Shown here one piece after another: positions 1 through 7,196 of a stretch of 13,071 nucleotides of DNA. Position 1 is the stretch's first letter. The number at the start of each line of letters is the position of its first letter. Made by a program: the position numbers and the translations under genes. A model generated the notes under the pieces. That model was not told the DNA's origin and did no database searches. It worked only from the letters and a program-made list of their open reading frames with translations. The stretch lies in assembly GCA_905233835.1 (NCBI GenBank), contig CAJOGB010000024.1:1-13071 (forward strand), written 5' to 3'. The DNA is from an uncultured Lachnospiraceae bacterium. GTDB taxonomy: Bacteria > Bacillota > Clostridia > Lachnospirales > Lachnospiraceae.

Positions 1-1
1 T

Positions 2-823
2 GATGAAGCAGGAGTTTGGGTTCCTCTTTATATCATGACCAGTGAAAAGAATCACGAGGCGACTTACGAGTTTTTCGAGGAGCATAATTACTTCGGATAC
101 CCGGCGGAGGATGTACATTTCTTTATGCAGGATATGGCTCCGGCAGTGGACTATAACGGAAAACTTTTATTAGAGGAAAAGGGACGATTGGCTACTTCTC
201 CAAACGGAAACGGGGGATGGTTTTCGTCTTTGCATAAATCCGGATTATTGGATGACATCCATGCGCGAGGCGTGGAATGGTTAAACATTTTTGCGGTAGA
301 TAATGTATTGCAAAAGATTGCGGATCCCGCATTTATCGGAGCCACATTGTTAAGCGGAAAAGAAAGCGGAAGTAAAGTGGTTCGAAAGGCCACTCCCGAG
401 GAGAGAGTGGGCGTTATGTGTCAGGAAGACGGAAAGCCGTCCATCGTAGAGTATTACGAGATGACTGAAGAAATGGTGACCCAGAGAGATGAACAGGGAG
501 AACTTTTATATCGCTTCGGTGTTATCTTAAACTATTTGTTCCGCGTGGACCTTTTAGAAGAGATCATGTTAAATCGCATGAATGTCCATGTGGTGGAGAA
601 AAAGATTCCTTATATCGATGAAAAGGGTACTTTCGTAAAACCGGAGGAGCCCAACGGATATAAGTTTGAAACTTTGATTTTAGATATGATTCATATGTTG
701 GATTCAAATTTGGTTTACGAAGTTGTACGCGAGAAAGAATTTGCTCCGATTAAGAATCTTCACGGAACAGATTCTGTGGACAGTGCAAGAGAACTATTGG
801 AAGCAAACGGGGTTGAACTTTAA
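2..823 (+). CDS. UDPGP-type UDP-sugar pyrophosphorylase, C-terminal part (5' end outside window)
   Basis: This enzyme family joins UTP and a sugar-1-phosphate to make a UDP-sugar and pyrophosphate in the cytosol. The frame is open from base 2, so the gene starts before the window; the ATG at 35 is internal, since the codons before it read VPLYI and continue the family motif into MTSEKN. Other visible motifs are FFEEHNYFGY, PNGNGG followed by a small hydrophobic stretch, RGVEWLNIFAVDNVL, KIADPAFIG and IVEYYEM. These match the eukaryote-like UDP-GlcNAc/UDP-GalNAc pyrophosphorylase branch (UDPGP type 1) rather than GalU or GlmU. Which sugar is used cannot be told from this part. Its stop overlaps the next start by one base (TAATG), so the two are probably translationally coupled. 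The sugar transferase, glycosyltransferase and LCP genes that follow suggest it supplies an activated sugar for a surface polysaccharide. Confidence 0.85.
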   Translation, partial: DEAGVWVPLYIMTSEKNHEATYEFFEEHNYFGYPAEDVHFFMQDMAPAVDYNGKLLLEEKGRLATSPNGNGGWFSSLHKSGLLDDIHARGVEWLNIFAVDNVLQKIADPAFIGATLLSGKESGSKVVRKATPEERVGVMCQEDGKPSIVEYYEMTEEMVTQRDEQGELLYRFGVILNYLFRVDLLEEIMLNRMNVHVVEKKIPYIDEKGTFVKPEEPNGYKFETLILDMIHMLDSNLVYEVVREKEFAPIKNLHGTDSVDSARELLEANGVEL

Positions 824-2232
824 TGTATAGTGAAGGAAAACGCAGTTGGGTAAAACATTTGGATTTTACCGTGATTGATATACTGTGTCTGGAACTGTCC
901 TTAATCTTGGCTTATGCATGGAGATTTTCGGGCAGATGGCTTTTTGATGAAGATATCTACGAACGTTTGGCGGTTGTGTTACTTTTGATCGACATCGTAG
1001 TTGTCTTTTTTGTAGAGCCTTACAAAGGAATTTTAAGAAGAAACAAATACCAGGAATTCAGAGCAACCGTTACCGGTGCCGTTGTAAACTTCGGTGGCGT
1101 ATTGGTATACATGTATGCGGTAAAACAGTCTGTTTTGTATTCTCGACAGATGCTCTTTGTGTTCCTTGGTTTATCCGTTGTATCCATGTATTTTTGTCGT
1201 GTCATGTGGAAGCGCGTGATTCGATATCGAAAGTTACAGGATAAGGCAAAGGCGTTAATGACCATCGTGGCGGAAAGCGCCAACGTGGAACGATGCCTTC
1301 GTGAAATCGCCGTTAACAAATATACGAACTATAAAGTTACCGGAGTGGTGGTTGTGGATCGGCCTATGAAGGGGCAGGAAATCCACGGAATACCGGTGGT
1401 TGCAAATGCCGATGATTTCTTGGACTATGTCCGCACAAACGTGGTGGACGAGGTCTTTATCGACGGAAACACCAGAGAAAGTTCCGAATCTTTGGCGGCT
1501 GCCTTGGTGGAACTGGGTGCTACGGTTCATGTCAGCTTATTGCATTCCAAATTATTGGTTCCCAATCGTCAGTTGGATAACTACGGAAACTATGTGGTAT
1601 TAACCAGTAGCATGAAGATTGCCACCAATCGTCAGCTTTTCATCAAACGTCTCATGGATATCGTGGGAAGTGTGGTGGGACTGGTATTGGTAGCCATCGC
1701 TTTTGTGATTTTCGCGCCCATTATTAAGCGTCAGTCTCCGGGACCCGTATTTTATAAACAGGTTCGCGTGGGAAAGAACGGACGCAGATTTAATTTGTAT
1801 AAATTCCGTTCCATGTATGTGGATGCAGATAAGGACTTGGAAAAGTTAAAAGCGGAAAATGAGATGCAGGGAAATATGTTTAAGATGGAAAACGATCCAC
1901 GCATTATCCCCATCGGACATTTTATCCGTAAATATTCTATTGATGAACTGCCTCAGTTTTGGAACGTATTAAAGGGTGATATGAGTTTGGTGGGAACCAG
2001 ACCACCTACAGAAGACGAGTTCAAAGAATACGAGTATCACCATAAAGCTCGCCTCGGTATCCGTCCGGGTCTTACCGGCATGTGGCAGGTAAGCGGCAGA
2101 AATAAGATTACCGATTTCGAGCGAGTTGTGGAGTTGGATACGGAATATATTACAAACTGGACTTTGGGCTTGGATGTACGCATTTTGTTTAAAACCATCG
2201 GTGTAGTGTTGAGTGGAAAGGGTTCGAAATAA
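823..2232 (+). CDS. Polyprenyl-phosphate sugar-1-phosphate transferase (WbaP/exopolysaccharide initiating type)
   Basis: This membrane enzyme moves a sugar-1-phosphate from a UDP-sugar to undecaprenyl phosphate, the first step of lipid-linked polysaccharide assembly. Hydrophobic segments lie near residues 14-34, 48-66, 83-103 and 108-127. A soluble nucleotide-binding-like middle domain follows (about 143-262), then a reentrant or membrane helix at about 276-300. The C-terminal bacterial sugar transferase domain (about 273-469) carries SPGPVFYKQ, the KFRSM motif, KYSIDELPQ with the likely catalytic Asp-Glu pair at 374-375, GTRPP at 391-395 and RPGLTGMWQVSGR. The length of 469 residues is normal for the full-length type. 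The ATG overlaps the stop of the preceding gene and has only a weak ribosome site, which fits translational coupling. The identity of the first sugar (glucose, galactose or an N-acetyl sugar) is not shown. I am very sure of the family and unsure of the substrate. Confidence 0.93.
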   Translation: MYSEGKRSWVKHLDFTVIDILCLELSLILAYAWRFSGRWLFDEDIYERLAVVLLLIDIVVVFFVEPYKGILRRNKYQEFRATVTGAVVNFGGVLVYMYAVKQSVLYSRQMLFVFLGLSVVSMYFCRVMWKRVIRYRKLQDKAKALMTIVAESANVERCLREIAVNKYTNYKVTGVVVVDRPMKGQEIHGIPVVANADDFLDYVRTNVVDEVFIDGNTRESSESLAAALVELGATVHVSLLHSKLLVPNRQLDNYGNYVVLTSSMKIATNRQLFIKRLMDIVGSVVGLVLVAIAFVIFAPIIKRQSPGPVFYKQVRVGKNGRRFNLYKFRSMYVDADKDLEKLKAENEMQGNMFKMENDPRIIPIGHFIRKYSIDELPQFWNVLKGDMSLVGTRPPTEDEFKEYEYHHKARLGIRPGLTGMWQVSGRNKITDFERVVELDTEYITNWTLGLDVRILFKTIGVVLSGKGSK

Positions 2233-3543
2233 GTGGCTGCGAAATTTACGATTTTAATCCGAGCATTCGGCACAAATCCCATGTTTTACAGGGATTGTTT
2301 AGAGTCATTAAATGCACTGAATTATCCGGATTGGGAGCTTATTGTTTTGGATGAGAATCCCGGCATGGATGTGCAGTGGATTACTTCGGAAATGTTCCCG
2401 GAGGAAAGTCGTGTGATTTACCGAAAGGTAAAGAATAAGCACGGTCTTTCTTATGCGTATAACATCGGTGTGCATTTTGCCTCCGGTGAATACATTGTTT
2501 TGCTGGGACAGCATGACAGATTATCCATCAATACCTTGGATGAGTTGGATGAAGCGTTAAAAAATGCGGATGTTGTGTATTCGGATCACGATGAACTTAT
2601 TGAATCCAATCGCATGAATCCCCATTTTAAACCGGACTATAACGAAGAACTTTTGCGTCATATTCCTTACATCGGAAAATTCATCTGCTTTCGAAAAAAC
2701 CTTTATATGAAAGTGGGAGAATTTCATGAAAAACTGGAGTTTTATCCGGTGTATGATTTCTTGTTTCGTTTAAAAGAAAACAAAGTTCGTATCGGACATA
2801 TTCCCGCTCTTTTGTATCATGAGAGAGTGGTGGATGAAGCGGTACCAAAGGAAATCCGTGCCAAGATGCTTCGGGAATATGCCACTGTGGTGTTGGCACA
2901 CTTAAAAAGAATTGGTTTGGAGGCTTCCGTCTCCCCCGATAAAAAACTTCGCTTTTTAAATGTTTCTTACGATGCGCCCACCTATAAAAATCACAGAGAC
3001 GAGTATCTGTTTTTACATGATAAAAACGTGCGCATTCGAGGAAAAAAGTATTTACAGAGAATGTATGAGGTCCTTTCCCAGCCGGATGTGGGCATCGTAG
3101 GGGCAAGGTTTTTACACTATGATTTTACGGTAGATAACTGCGGATATATATTCGGCAGAGAGGGAATCGCATATCCTGCCTGCTATAATCAAAGTGTGTT
3201 TTCGGAAGGTTATGAATACCGGGCAATTCTACCGCAGGATGTGAGCATGGTTGACGTGGGATGCGCTATGATCGATTCCAAATTGTATCGCCATGTGGGA
3301 GGATTTGGAGCAAACCTTGACGGTCGTGACATTATGCTTGATTTTTGCTTAAAGGCACAGGCTGCCGGAAGACGAGTTGTGTTCCTTCCGGATGTGGTAT
3401 GTTATCGGAAACTTACGGAAAATATCAGCACTTCATCTTCAAATAGTTTGATTATGGAGCGCTGGCATGATAAACTAAAAATTGGTGATTCTTTTTATAA
3501 TGAGAATCTGCCGGTTGGATTAGACAACTACCAATTATATTGA
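2233..3543 (+). CDS. Family 2-like glycosyltransferase with two GT-A-like halves
   Basis: It is probably a cytosolic or membrane-associated enzyme that extends the lipid-linked glycan. The first half (about 1-200) begins with a typical GT2 strand FTILIRAF and has NYPDWELIVLDE, GLSYAYNIGVHFASGEYIVLL and then SDHDEL and HFKPDYNEELLRHIPYIG, as in rhamnosyltransferase-like GT2 proteins. The second half (about 256-400) repeats the fold with DEYLFLHDKN, PDVGIVGARFLHYD, DVGCAMIDSKLYRHVGGF and AGRRVVFLPDVV. The metal-binding DXD site is unusual: the usual LLDHDD-like motif reads LLGQHD (residues 90-95), and the second half has LHDK (261-264). The GTG at 2233 follows the previous stop directly and is preceded by GGAAAGGG at about 2215-2222, a workable ribosome site; no upstream alternative fits better. 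Sugar donor and acceptor are unknown. The family is clear, but activity could be impaired or use a different metal-binding arrangement. Confidence 0.85.
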   Translation: MAAKFTILIRAFGTNPMFYRDCLESLNALNYPDWELIVLDENPGMDVQWITSEMFPEESRVIYRKVKNKHGLSYAYNIGVHFASGEYIVLLGQHDRLSINTLDELDEALKNADVVYSDHDELIESNRMNPHFKPDYNEELLRHIPYIGKFICFRKNLYMKVGEFHEKLEFYPVYDFLFRLKENKVRIGHIPALLYHERVVDEAVPKEIRAKMLREYATVVLAHLKRIGLEASVSPDKKLRFLNVSYDAPTYKNHRDEYLFLHDKNVRIRGKKYLQRMYEVLSQPDVGIVGARFLHYDFTVDNCGYIFGREGIAYPACYNQSVFSEGYEYRAILPQDVSMVDVGCAMIDSKLYRHVGGFGANLDGRDIMLDFCLKAQAAGRRVVFLPDVVCYRKLTENISTSSSNSLIMERWHDKLKIGDSFYNENLPVGLDNYQLY

Positions 3544-3554
3544 CGAGGATAGAC

Positions 3555-4646
3555 ATGAGTACTAAAAAGAAAACAACAAAGAAAGTATCCAAGAAGCAGT
3601 TAAAGAAGAAAAGACAGAAACGAATTTTGATGGCGGAATTCGGTATCTTACTGATTCTCTTGGTGGTTCTTTTCGGATGGACGAAGTTTGGAAAGTTAAA
3701 TATAACAACCCTTAAGAATCTGGCTACCAACGATTTGGATCAGGAGACAAAGGAACTCTTAAGCGGATATACAACGGTTGCATTTTTTGGTGTGGATAAC
3801 CGTTCCAACGGAAAATACGAATCCGGAAACTCCGACAGTATCATGATTTGTAACATCAATAATGATACAAAAGAAGTAAAGATTGTATCCGTATACCGTG
3901 ATACCATGATGGATGTGGACGGAAACGGAAAACTTCGTAAATGTAACTATGCATATAATCATGGTGGCGTTTCCGAATCCATGGAGATGTTAAACCGAAA
4001 TTTGGATTTGGATATTCAAAAATATGTGGCGGTAGACTTTTATGCCTTGGCCGATGCGGTAGATTCCGTGGGAGGAATTACATTACCGGAGCCGCTTACC
4101 GCTGAGGAAGCACAGTATACCAACGAATATGTTCCGGAAGTGGCATTTATCGTCGGAAAGGAACGTACGGAAGTGGTGGAAGGACAGACGGAGATGAACG
4201 GTGTTCAGGCCGTATCCTATTGCCGTGTTCGTTATACCGCAGGCGGTGACTTTAAACGTGCCTCCAGACAAAGAATCGTGGTACAGGCTTTGATTACCAA
4301 AGTAAAGGGATCTAACATTATCGAGTTAAACAATTTGATCGATCATGTATTCCCGAATATTTCCACGAACTTTACTCAGCAGCAGATTATCGGTATGGCA
4401 ACAGCCATGCAGGATTACGAATTGGTGGATTCTCACGGATTCCCATTTGATATGAAGACGGGTACCTTCGGAAAAATCGGTTCCGTAGATGTTCCGTGTA
4501 CTTTGGAATCCAACGTAAATAAGTTATATGAGTTCTTATATGGTGAAACCACTCACGTAGCTTCCAACCAGTTAAAGAGCATTTCACAAAGCATCCAGGA
4601 TTACACCGGATACAGTGAAGGAGATGCCTTAGATTACGGATTCTAA
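3555..4646 (+). CDS. LytR-CpsA-Psr (LCP) family protein
   Basis: LCP proteins sit in the membrane with the active domain outside and transfer lipid-linked glycopolymers to peptidoglycan. I chose the ATG at 3555 over a TTG at 3540 because GAGG at 3545-3548 is well spaced from it; this gives 363 residues. The order is a Lys-rich cytoplasmic tail (1-23), one membrane helix (about 26-42) and the LCP domain (about 72-255). Visible LCP features include FFGVDNR (78-83), SDS (93-95), VYRDTMMD with the conserved Arg at 115, LRKCNYAYNHGG (127-138), YVAVDFYALADAVDSVGGI (157-175), and the late block VSYCRVRY to RASRQR with Arg 235 and Arg 238. The position as last gene after the pyrophosphorylase, initiating transferase and glycosyltransferase suggests it anchors the polymer made by this operon. 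A terminator lies 24 bases after the stop. Confidence 0.93.
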   Translation: MSTKKKTTKKVSKKQLKKKRQKRILMAEFGILLILLVVLFGWTKFGKLNITTLKNLATNDLDQETKELLSGYTTVAFFGVDNRSNGKYESGNSDSIMICNINNDTKEVKIVSVYRDTMMDVDGNGKLRKCNYAYNHGGVSESMEMLNRNLDLDIQKYVAVDFYALADAVDSVGGITLPEPLTAEEAQYTNEYVPEVAFIVGKERTEVVEGQTEMNGVQAVSYCRVRYTAGGDFKRASRQRIVVQALITKVKGSNIIELNNLIDHVFPNISTNFTQQQIIGMATAMQDYELVDSHGFPFDMKTGTFGKIGSVDVPCTLESNVNKLYEFLYGETTHVASNQLKSISQSIQDYTGYSEGDALDYGF

Positions 4647-4669
4647 TTTACAATAAAATAAAGTATTTG

Positions 4670-4700
4670 AGTTGGGCGTATTATTCGCCCAACTTTTTTA
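4670..4700 (+). terminator. Intrinsic terminator of the polysaccharide operon
   Basis: GTTGGGCG at 4671-4678 pairs perfectly with CGCCCAAC at 4686-4693 around a 7-base loop. A further A-T pair is possible at the base, and a run of six T starts at 4694. It lies just after the LCP gene and separates that operon from htrA. Confidence 0.93.
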
Positions 4701-4809
4701 ACTATTTTTAAGGTTATTTCTTAATTCCTTCAAAAGTTTTTCACAAAAACGACACAATTGGGGAGTAGACTTCAAACCATAGAAACTTGAATAGAAGGGA
4801 GTCTTCGTT

Positions 4810-6126
4810 ATGAATTATCAGTATTATGAATATGATTCGGAAAATCCGTATATGGATCCCAAAAAGCCGAAAAAGCCAAAGAAAGAACATGGATTCTTTA
4901 AAACTTTTGCAAAGGTTGTAGCGATCGCGTTGGTATTCGGATTGGTGTCCGGCTCGGCTTTTGCCGGTATAAATTATTTGGTATCTTCGAAGTTTCCGGA
5001 GCAGAAAACGGAAAAAACCGAAGAGGAGACTTCCGTTAAAACACAGAGCGTGAAATCTTCCGATGATGTTTTGGATTCCACTGCGATTTCCACAGCTACA
5101 ACGGTAACCGACGTTTCCGATATCGTGGATAATGTGATGCCTGCTATCGTACAGGTAACCAACATGTCCATCGTGGAGTACAGAAACTGGTTCGGTCAGC
5201 AGTTTGAGCAGGAGTCCGAATCCGCCGGAAGCGGTATTATTATCAGCCAGGATCCGGAATATATTTACATCGTTACAAACAACCACGTAGTGGAAGGAGC
5301 ACAGACTTTAACCATTACTTTTGCAGATAATGAGGCAGTGGAAGCTGAGATTCAGGGAACAAATCCGGGTACGGATTTGGCTATCGTAAAGGTTCAGATT
5401 TCCGATATTGATTCTTCTACATTAAGTGCCATTAAGGTTGCAAGCATCGGTTCTTCCGATGACTTAAAAGTCGGTTCTTCCGCAGTGGTAATCGGAAATG
5501 CGCTTGGTTACGGACAGTCCGTTACCACAGGAGTTATTTCTGCATTAAGCCGTGAGGTAACCTTCCAGAATACGGACGGTTCCACTTATTCACAGGAACT
5601 GATTCAAACAGATGCGGCTGTAAACCCGGGTAACTCCGGCGGAGCCCTTTTAAATATGAACGGTGAAGTAGTAGGTATTGTTTCCGCAAAGTATTCCGAT
5701 ACCGAAGTGGAAGGTATGGGATATGCGATTCCGATTACCACAGCCAGCACTGTAATTGAAGAGCTTATGAGTGCACAGCCCGAAGAGGAAGTTGAAAGCA
5801 ACGAGCAGTCAACCAAGCGAAACGGCGAAAGCGGATATCTTGGAATCATGGGCGTTGATGTGGATGCGTTAAATGCGGTTCAGTATCATATGCCTCAGGG
5901 TGTGTATGTGGCACGCGTTATTTCCGGAACCGGAGCCGAAAAGGCGGGATTAAAGAAGAAAGACGTGATTACCGCGTTAAACGGTGAGAAGGTTTCTTCC
6001 ATGGAAGAACTCCAGAAGATGCTTTCAGACTATAGCGCAGGGGATACCGTGGAACTTACGGTGGCTCGATATGCAAATAATTACGACGAGGAAACTGTTT
6101 CCGTTGTTTTAAGCTCAGTTCAATAA
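4810..6126 (+). CDS. htrA: HtrA/DegP-like S1C serine protease, membrane anchored, one PDZ domain
   Basis: This is a surface quality-control protease that degrades misfolded or misplaced exported proteins. It has a charged cytoplasmic tail rich in Tyr, Pro and Lys (1-33), one membrane anchor (about 34-58), an acidic low-complexity linker (about 62-100), a trypsin-like domain (about 100-325) and a C-terminal PDZ domain (about 342-435). The catalytic triad is complete: His159 in TNNHVVEG, Asp189 in GTDLAIVK and Ser276 in GNSGGALL. The oxyanion region VNPGNSGG and the activation strand GMGYAIPI are typical. The 438-residue length fits Gram-positive HtrA proteins. AAGGGAG at 4795-4801 is a good ribosome site 8 bases before the ATG. 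It is a single-gene unit bounded by terminators on both sides. I saw no convincing promoter or CssR-type site in the 109 bases between the upstream terminator and the start. Confidence 0.95.
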   Translation: MNYQYYEYDSENPYMDPKKPKKPKKEHGFFKTFAKVVAIALVFGLVSGSAFAGINYLVSSKFPEQKTEKTEEETSVKTQSVKSSDDVLDSTAISTATTVTDVSDIVDNVMPAIVQVTNMSIVEYRNWFGQQFEQESESAGSGIIISQDPEYIYIVTNNHVVEGAQTLTITFADNEAVEAEIQGTNPGTDLAIVKVQISDIDSSTLSAIKVASIGSSDDLKVGSSAVVIGNALGYGQSVTTGVISALSREVTFQNTDGSTYSQELIQTDAAVNPGNSGGALLNMNGEVVGIVSAKYSDTEVEGMGYAIPITTASTVIEELMSAQPEEEVESNEQSTKRNGESGYLGIMGVDVDALNAVQYHMPQGVYVARVISGTGAEKAGLKKKDVITALNGEKVSSMEELQKMLSDYSAGDTVELTVARYANNYDEETVSVVLSSVQ

Positions 6127-6142
6127 ATTATAAAAAATGTGC

Positions 6143-6188
6143 AAATGTCATTTGAATGGGTCTGTTCGAATGACATTTTGTGCTTTTT
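6143..6188 (+). terminator. Probable intrinsic terminator after htrA
   Basis: AAATGTCATTTGAA at 6143-6156 pairs with TTCGAATGACATTT at 6165-6178, including one G-T wobble, around an 8-base loop. A short five-T run follows at 6184-6188 after a small gap. The stem is long but AT-rich and the T run is short, so termination may be partial. Confidence 0.75.
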
Positions 6189-6212
6189 AATACCCCGTAC
6201 TTATTGTATAAT
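6184..6212 (+). promoter_or_regulatory. Candidate promoter of arcC-pyk
   Basis: A perfect -10 box TATAAT lies at 6207-6212. At 17-base spacing the -35 position (6184-6189) holds TTTTTA, a poor match. The box is 40 bases before the carbamate kinase ATG, giving a short leader with the GGAGG ribosome site at 6239-6243. Confidence 0.5.
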
Positions 6213-6252
6213 CAAAGTTGCGTGATGATTATGCGCACGGAGGATTTGAAAT

Positions 6253-7179
6253 ATGAAAAAAAGAATTGTGATTGCACTTGGCCATAACGCACTTGGTATT
6301 ACTTTGCCGCAGCAGCAGGAGGCCATTGTAAATACTGCAAAGGCGATTGTTAAATTTATCGAGCAGGACTTTTCCGTAGTGGTAACCCACTCCAACGGTC
6401 CGCAGGTCAGTATGATTCACTCCGCCATGTCGGAATTTGCAAAAAATCACAGTGAATACACCGCGACACCTATGAGTGTTTGCTCTGCCATGAGCCAGAG
6501 TTACATTGGGTACGATTTACAAAACGCCATTCGCGCAGAGTTAATCAATCGCGGAATTTATAAAACGGTAACGACGGTGCTTACACAGATCGCCGTGGAT
6601 CCCTATGATGAGGCATTTTACAATCCGCAGAAGGTCATCGGAAGAGTTCTTACGAAGGAAGAAGCGGAGGTCGAAGAGAAAAAGGGAAATCACGTGAAGG
6701 AAGTGGATGGCGGTTATCGCAGAGTCGTTGCCACACCAAAGCCCATGGAGATTATTGAATTAGATTCCATTAAGGCGCTGCTTGACGCGGATCAGGTAGT
6801 GATTGCCTGCGGTGGCGGCGGTATCCCGGTGCTTGCCCAGGGAAATATGTTAAAGGGCGCATCTGCCGTGATCGAAAAAGATACGGCGGCAGGATTTTTG
6901 GCTGACCAGATTGATGCAGAGATGTTTGTCATCTTAACCGGTGTGGAAAAAGTTTGCAGAAACTATCGTACCGACGAGGAAAGACAACTGGATTACATCT
7001 CTGTTGAGGAAGCGAAAAAACTTCTTGCAGACGGTGAATTTGAAGAGCAGACCATGGCTCCGAAGATTCAGGCTGCGGTGGATTATATTGGGGATTCGGC
7101 AATTCGAAAGGCACTTATTACAAAACTTAATCCCGATTCGGTTATGGGGGAAAAGGCCGGAACGATGATTGGTAAGTAG
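6253..7179 (+). CDS. arcC: Carbamate kinase
   Basis: It interconverts carbamoyl phosphate plus ADP with carbamate plus ATP; in fermenters it usually runs toward ATP in arginine, citrulline or purine breakdown. The 308-residue protein is a full-length amino acid kinase-fold member. Visible motifs are RIVIALGHNALG (4-15), VVVTHSNGPQV (42-52), the AMSQSYIGYDLQNA segment, ACGGGGIPV (185-193), VIEKDTAAGFLA (206-217) and FVILTGVEKV (225-234). Two positions differ from the common consensus: His11 replaces Gly in ALGGNAL, and Ser47 replaces Gly in THGNGPQV. CGGAGGA before the ATG is a strong ribosome site. No arginine deiminase, ornithine carbamoyltransferase or other carbamoyl phosphate source is in the window. 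The gap to pyk is only 17 bases with no terminator, so the two are probably cotranscribed. The family call is solid; the physiological direction is inferred. Confidence 0.9.
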   Translation: MKKRIVIALGHNALGITLPQQQEAIVNTAKAIVKFIEQDFSVVVTHSNGPQVSMIHSAMSEFAKNHSEYTATPMSVCSAMSQSYIGYDLQNAIRAELINRGIYKTVTTVLTQIAVDPYDEAFYNPQKVIGRVLTKEEAEVEEKKGNHVKEVDGGYRRVVATPKPMEIIELDSIKALLDADQVVIACGGGGIPVLAQGNMLKGASAVIEKDTAAGFLADQIDAEMFVILTGVEKVCRNYRTDEERQLDYISVEEAKKLLADGEFEEQTMAPKIQAAVDYIGDSAIRKALITKLNPDSVMGEKAGTMIGK

Positions 7180-7196
7180 GAATTGAAAGGATTCGT

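Noticed and set aside
2681..3106. 141-codon open frame on the minus strand inside the glycosyltransferase gene
   Set aside because: Its composition is typical of an antisense shadow, and the plus strand carries clear GT motifs.
3540..3554. TTG at 3540 as start of the LCP gene
   Set aside because: It overlaps the previous stop and has no ribosome site, while ATG at 3555 has GAGG at good spacing.
4741..5286. 181-codon open frame on the minus strand over the start of htrA
   Set aside because: It lies antisense to a gene with complete protease motifs, shows no recognisable family and has Cys/His/Arg-rich composition typical of a shadow frame.
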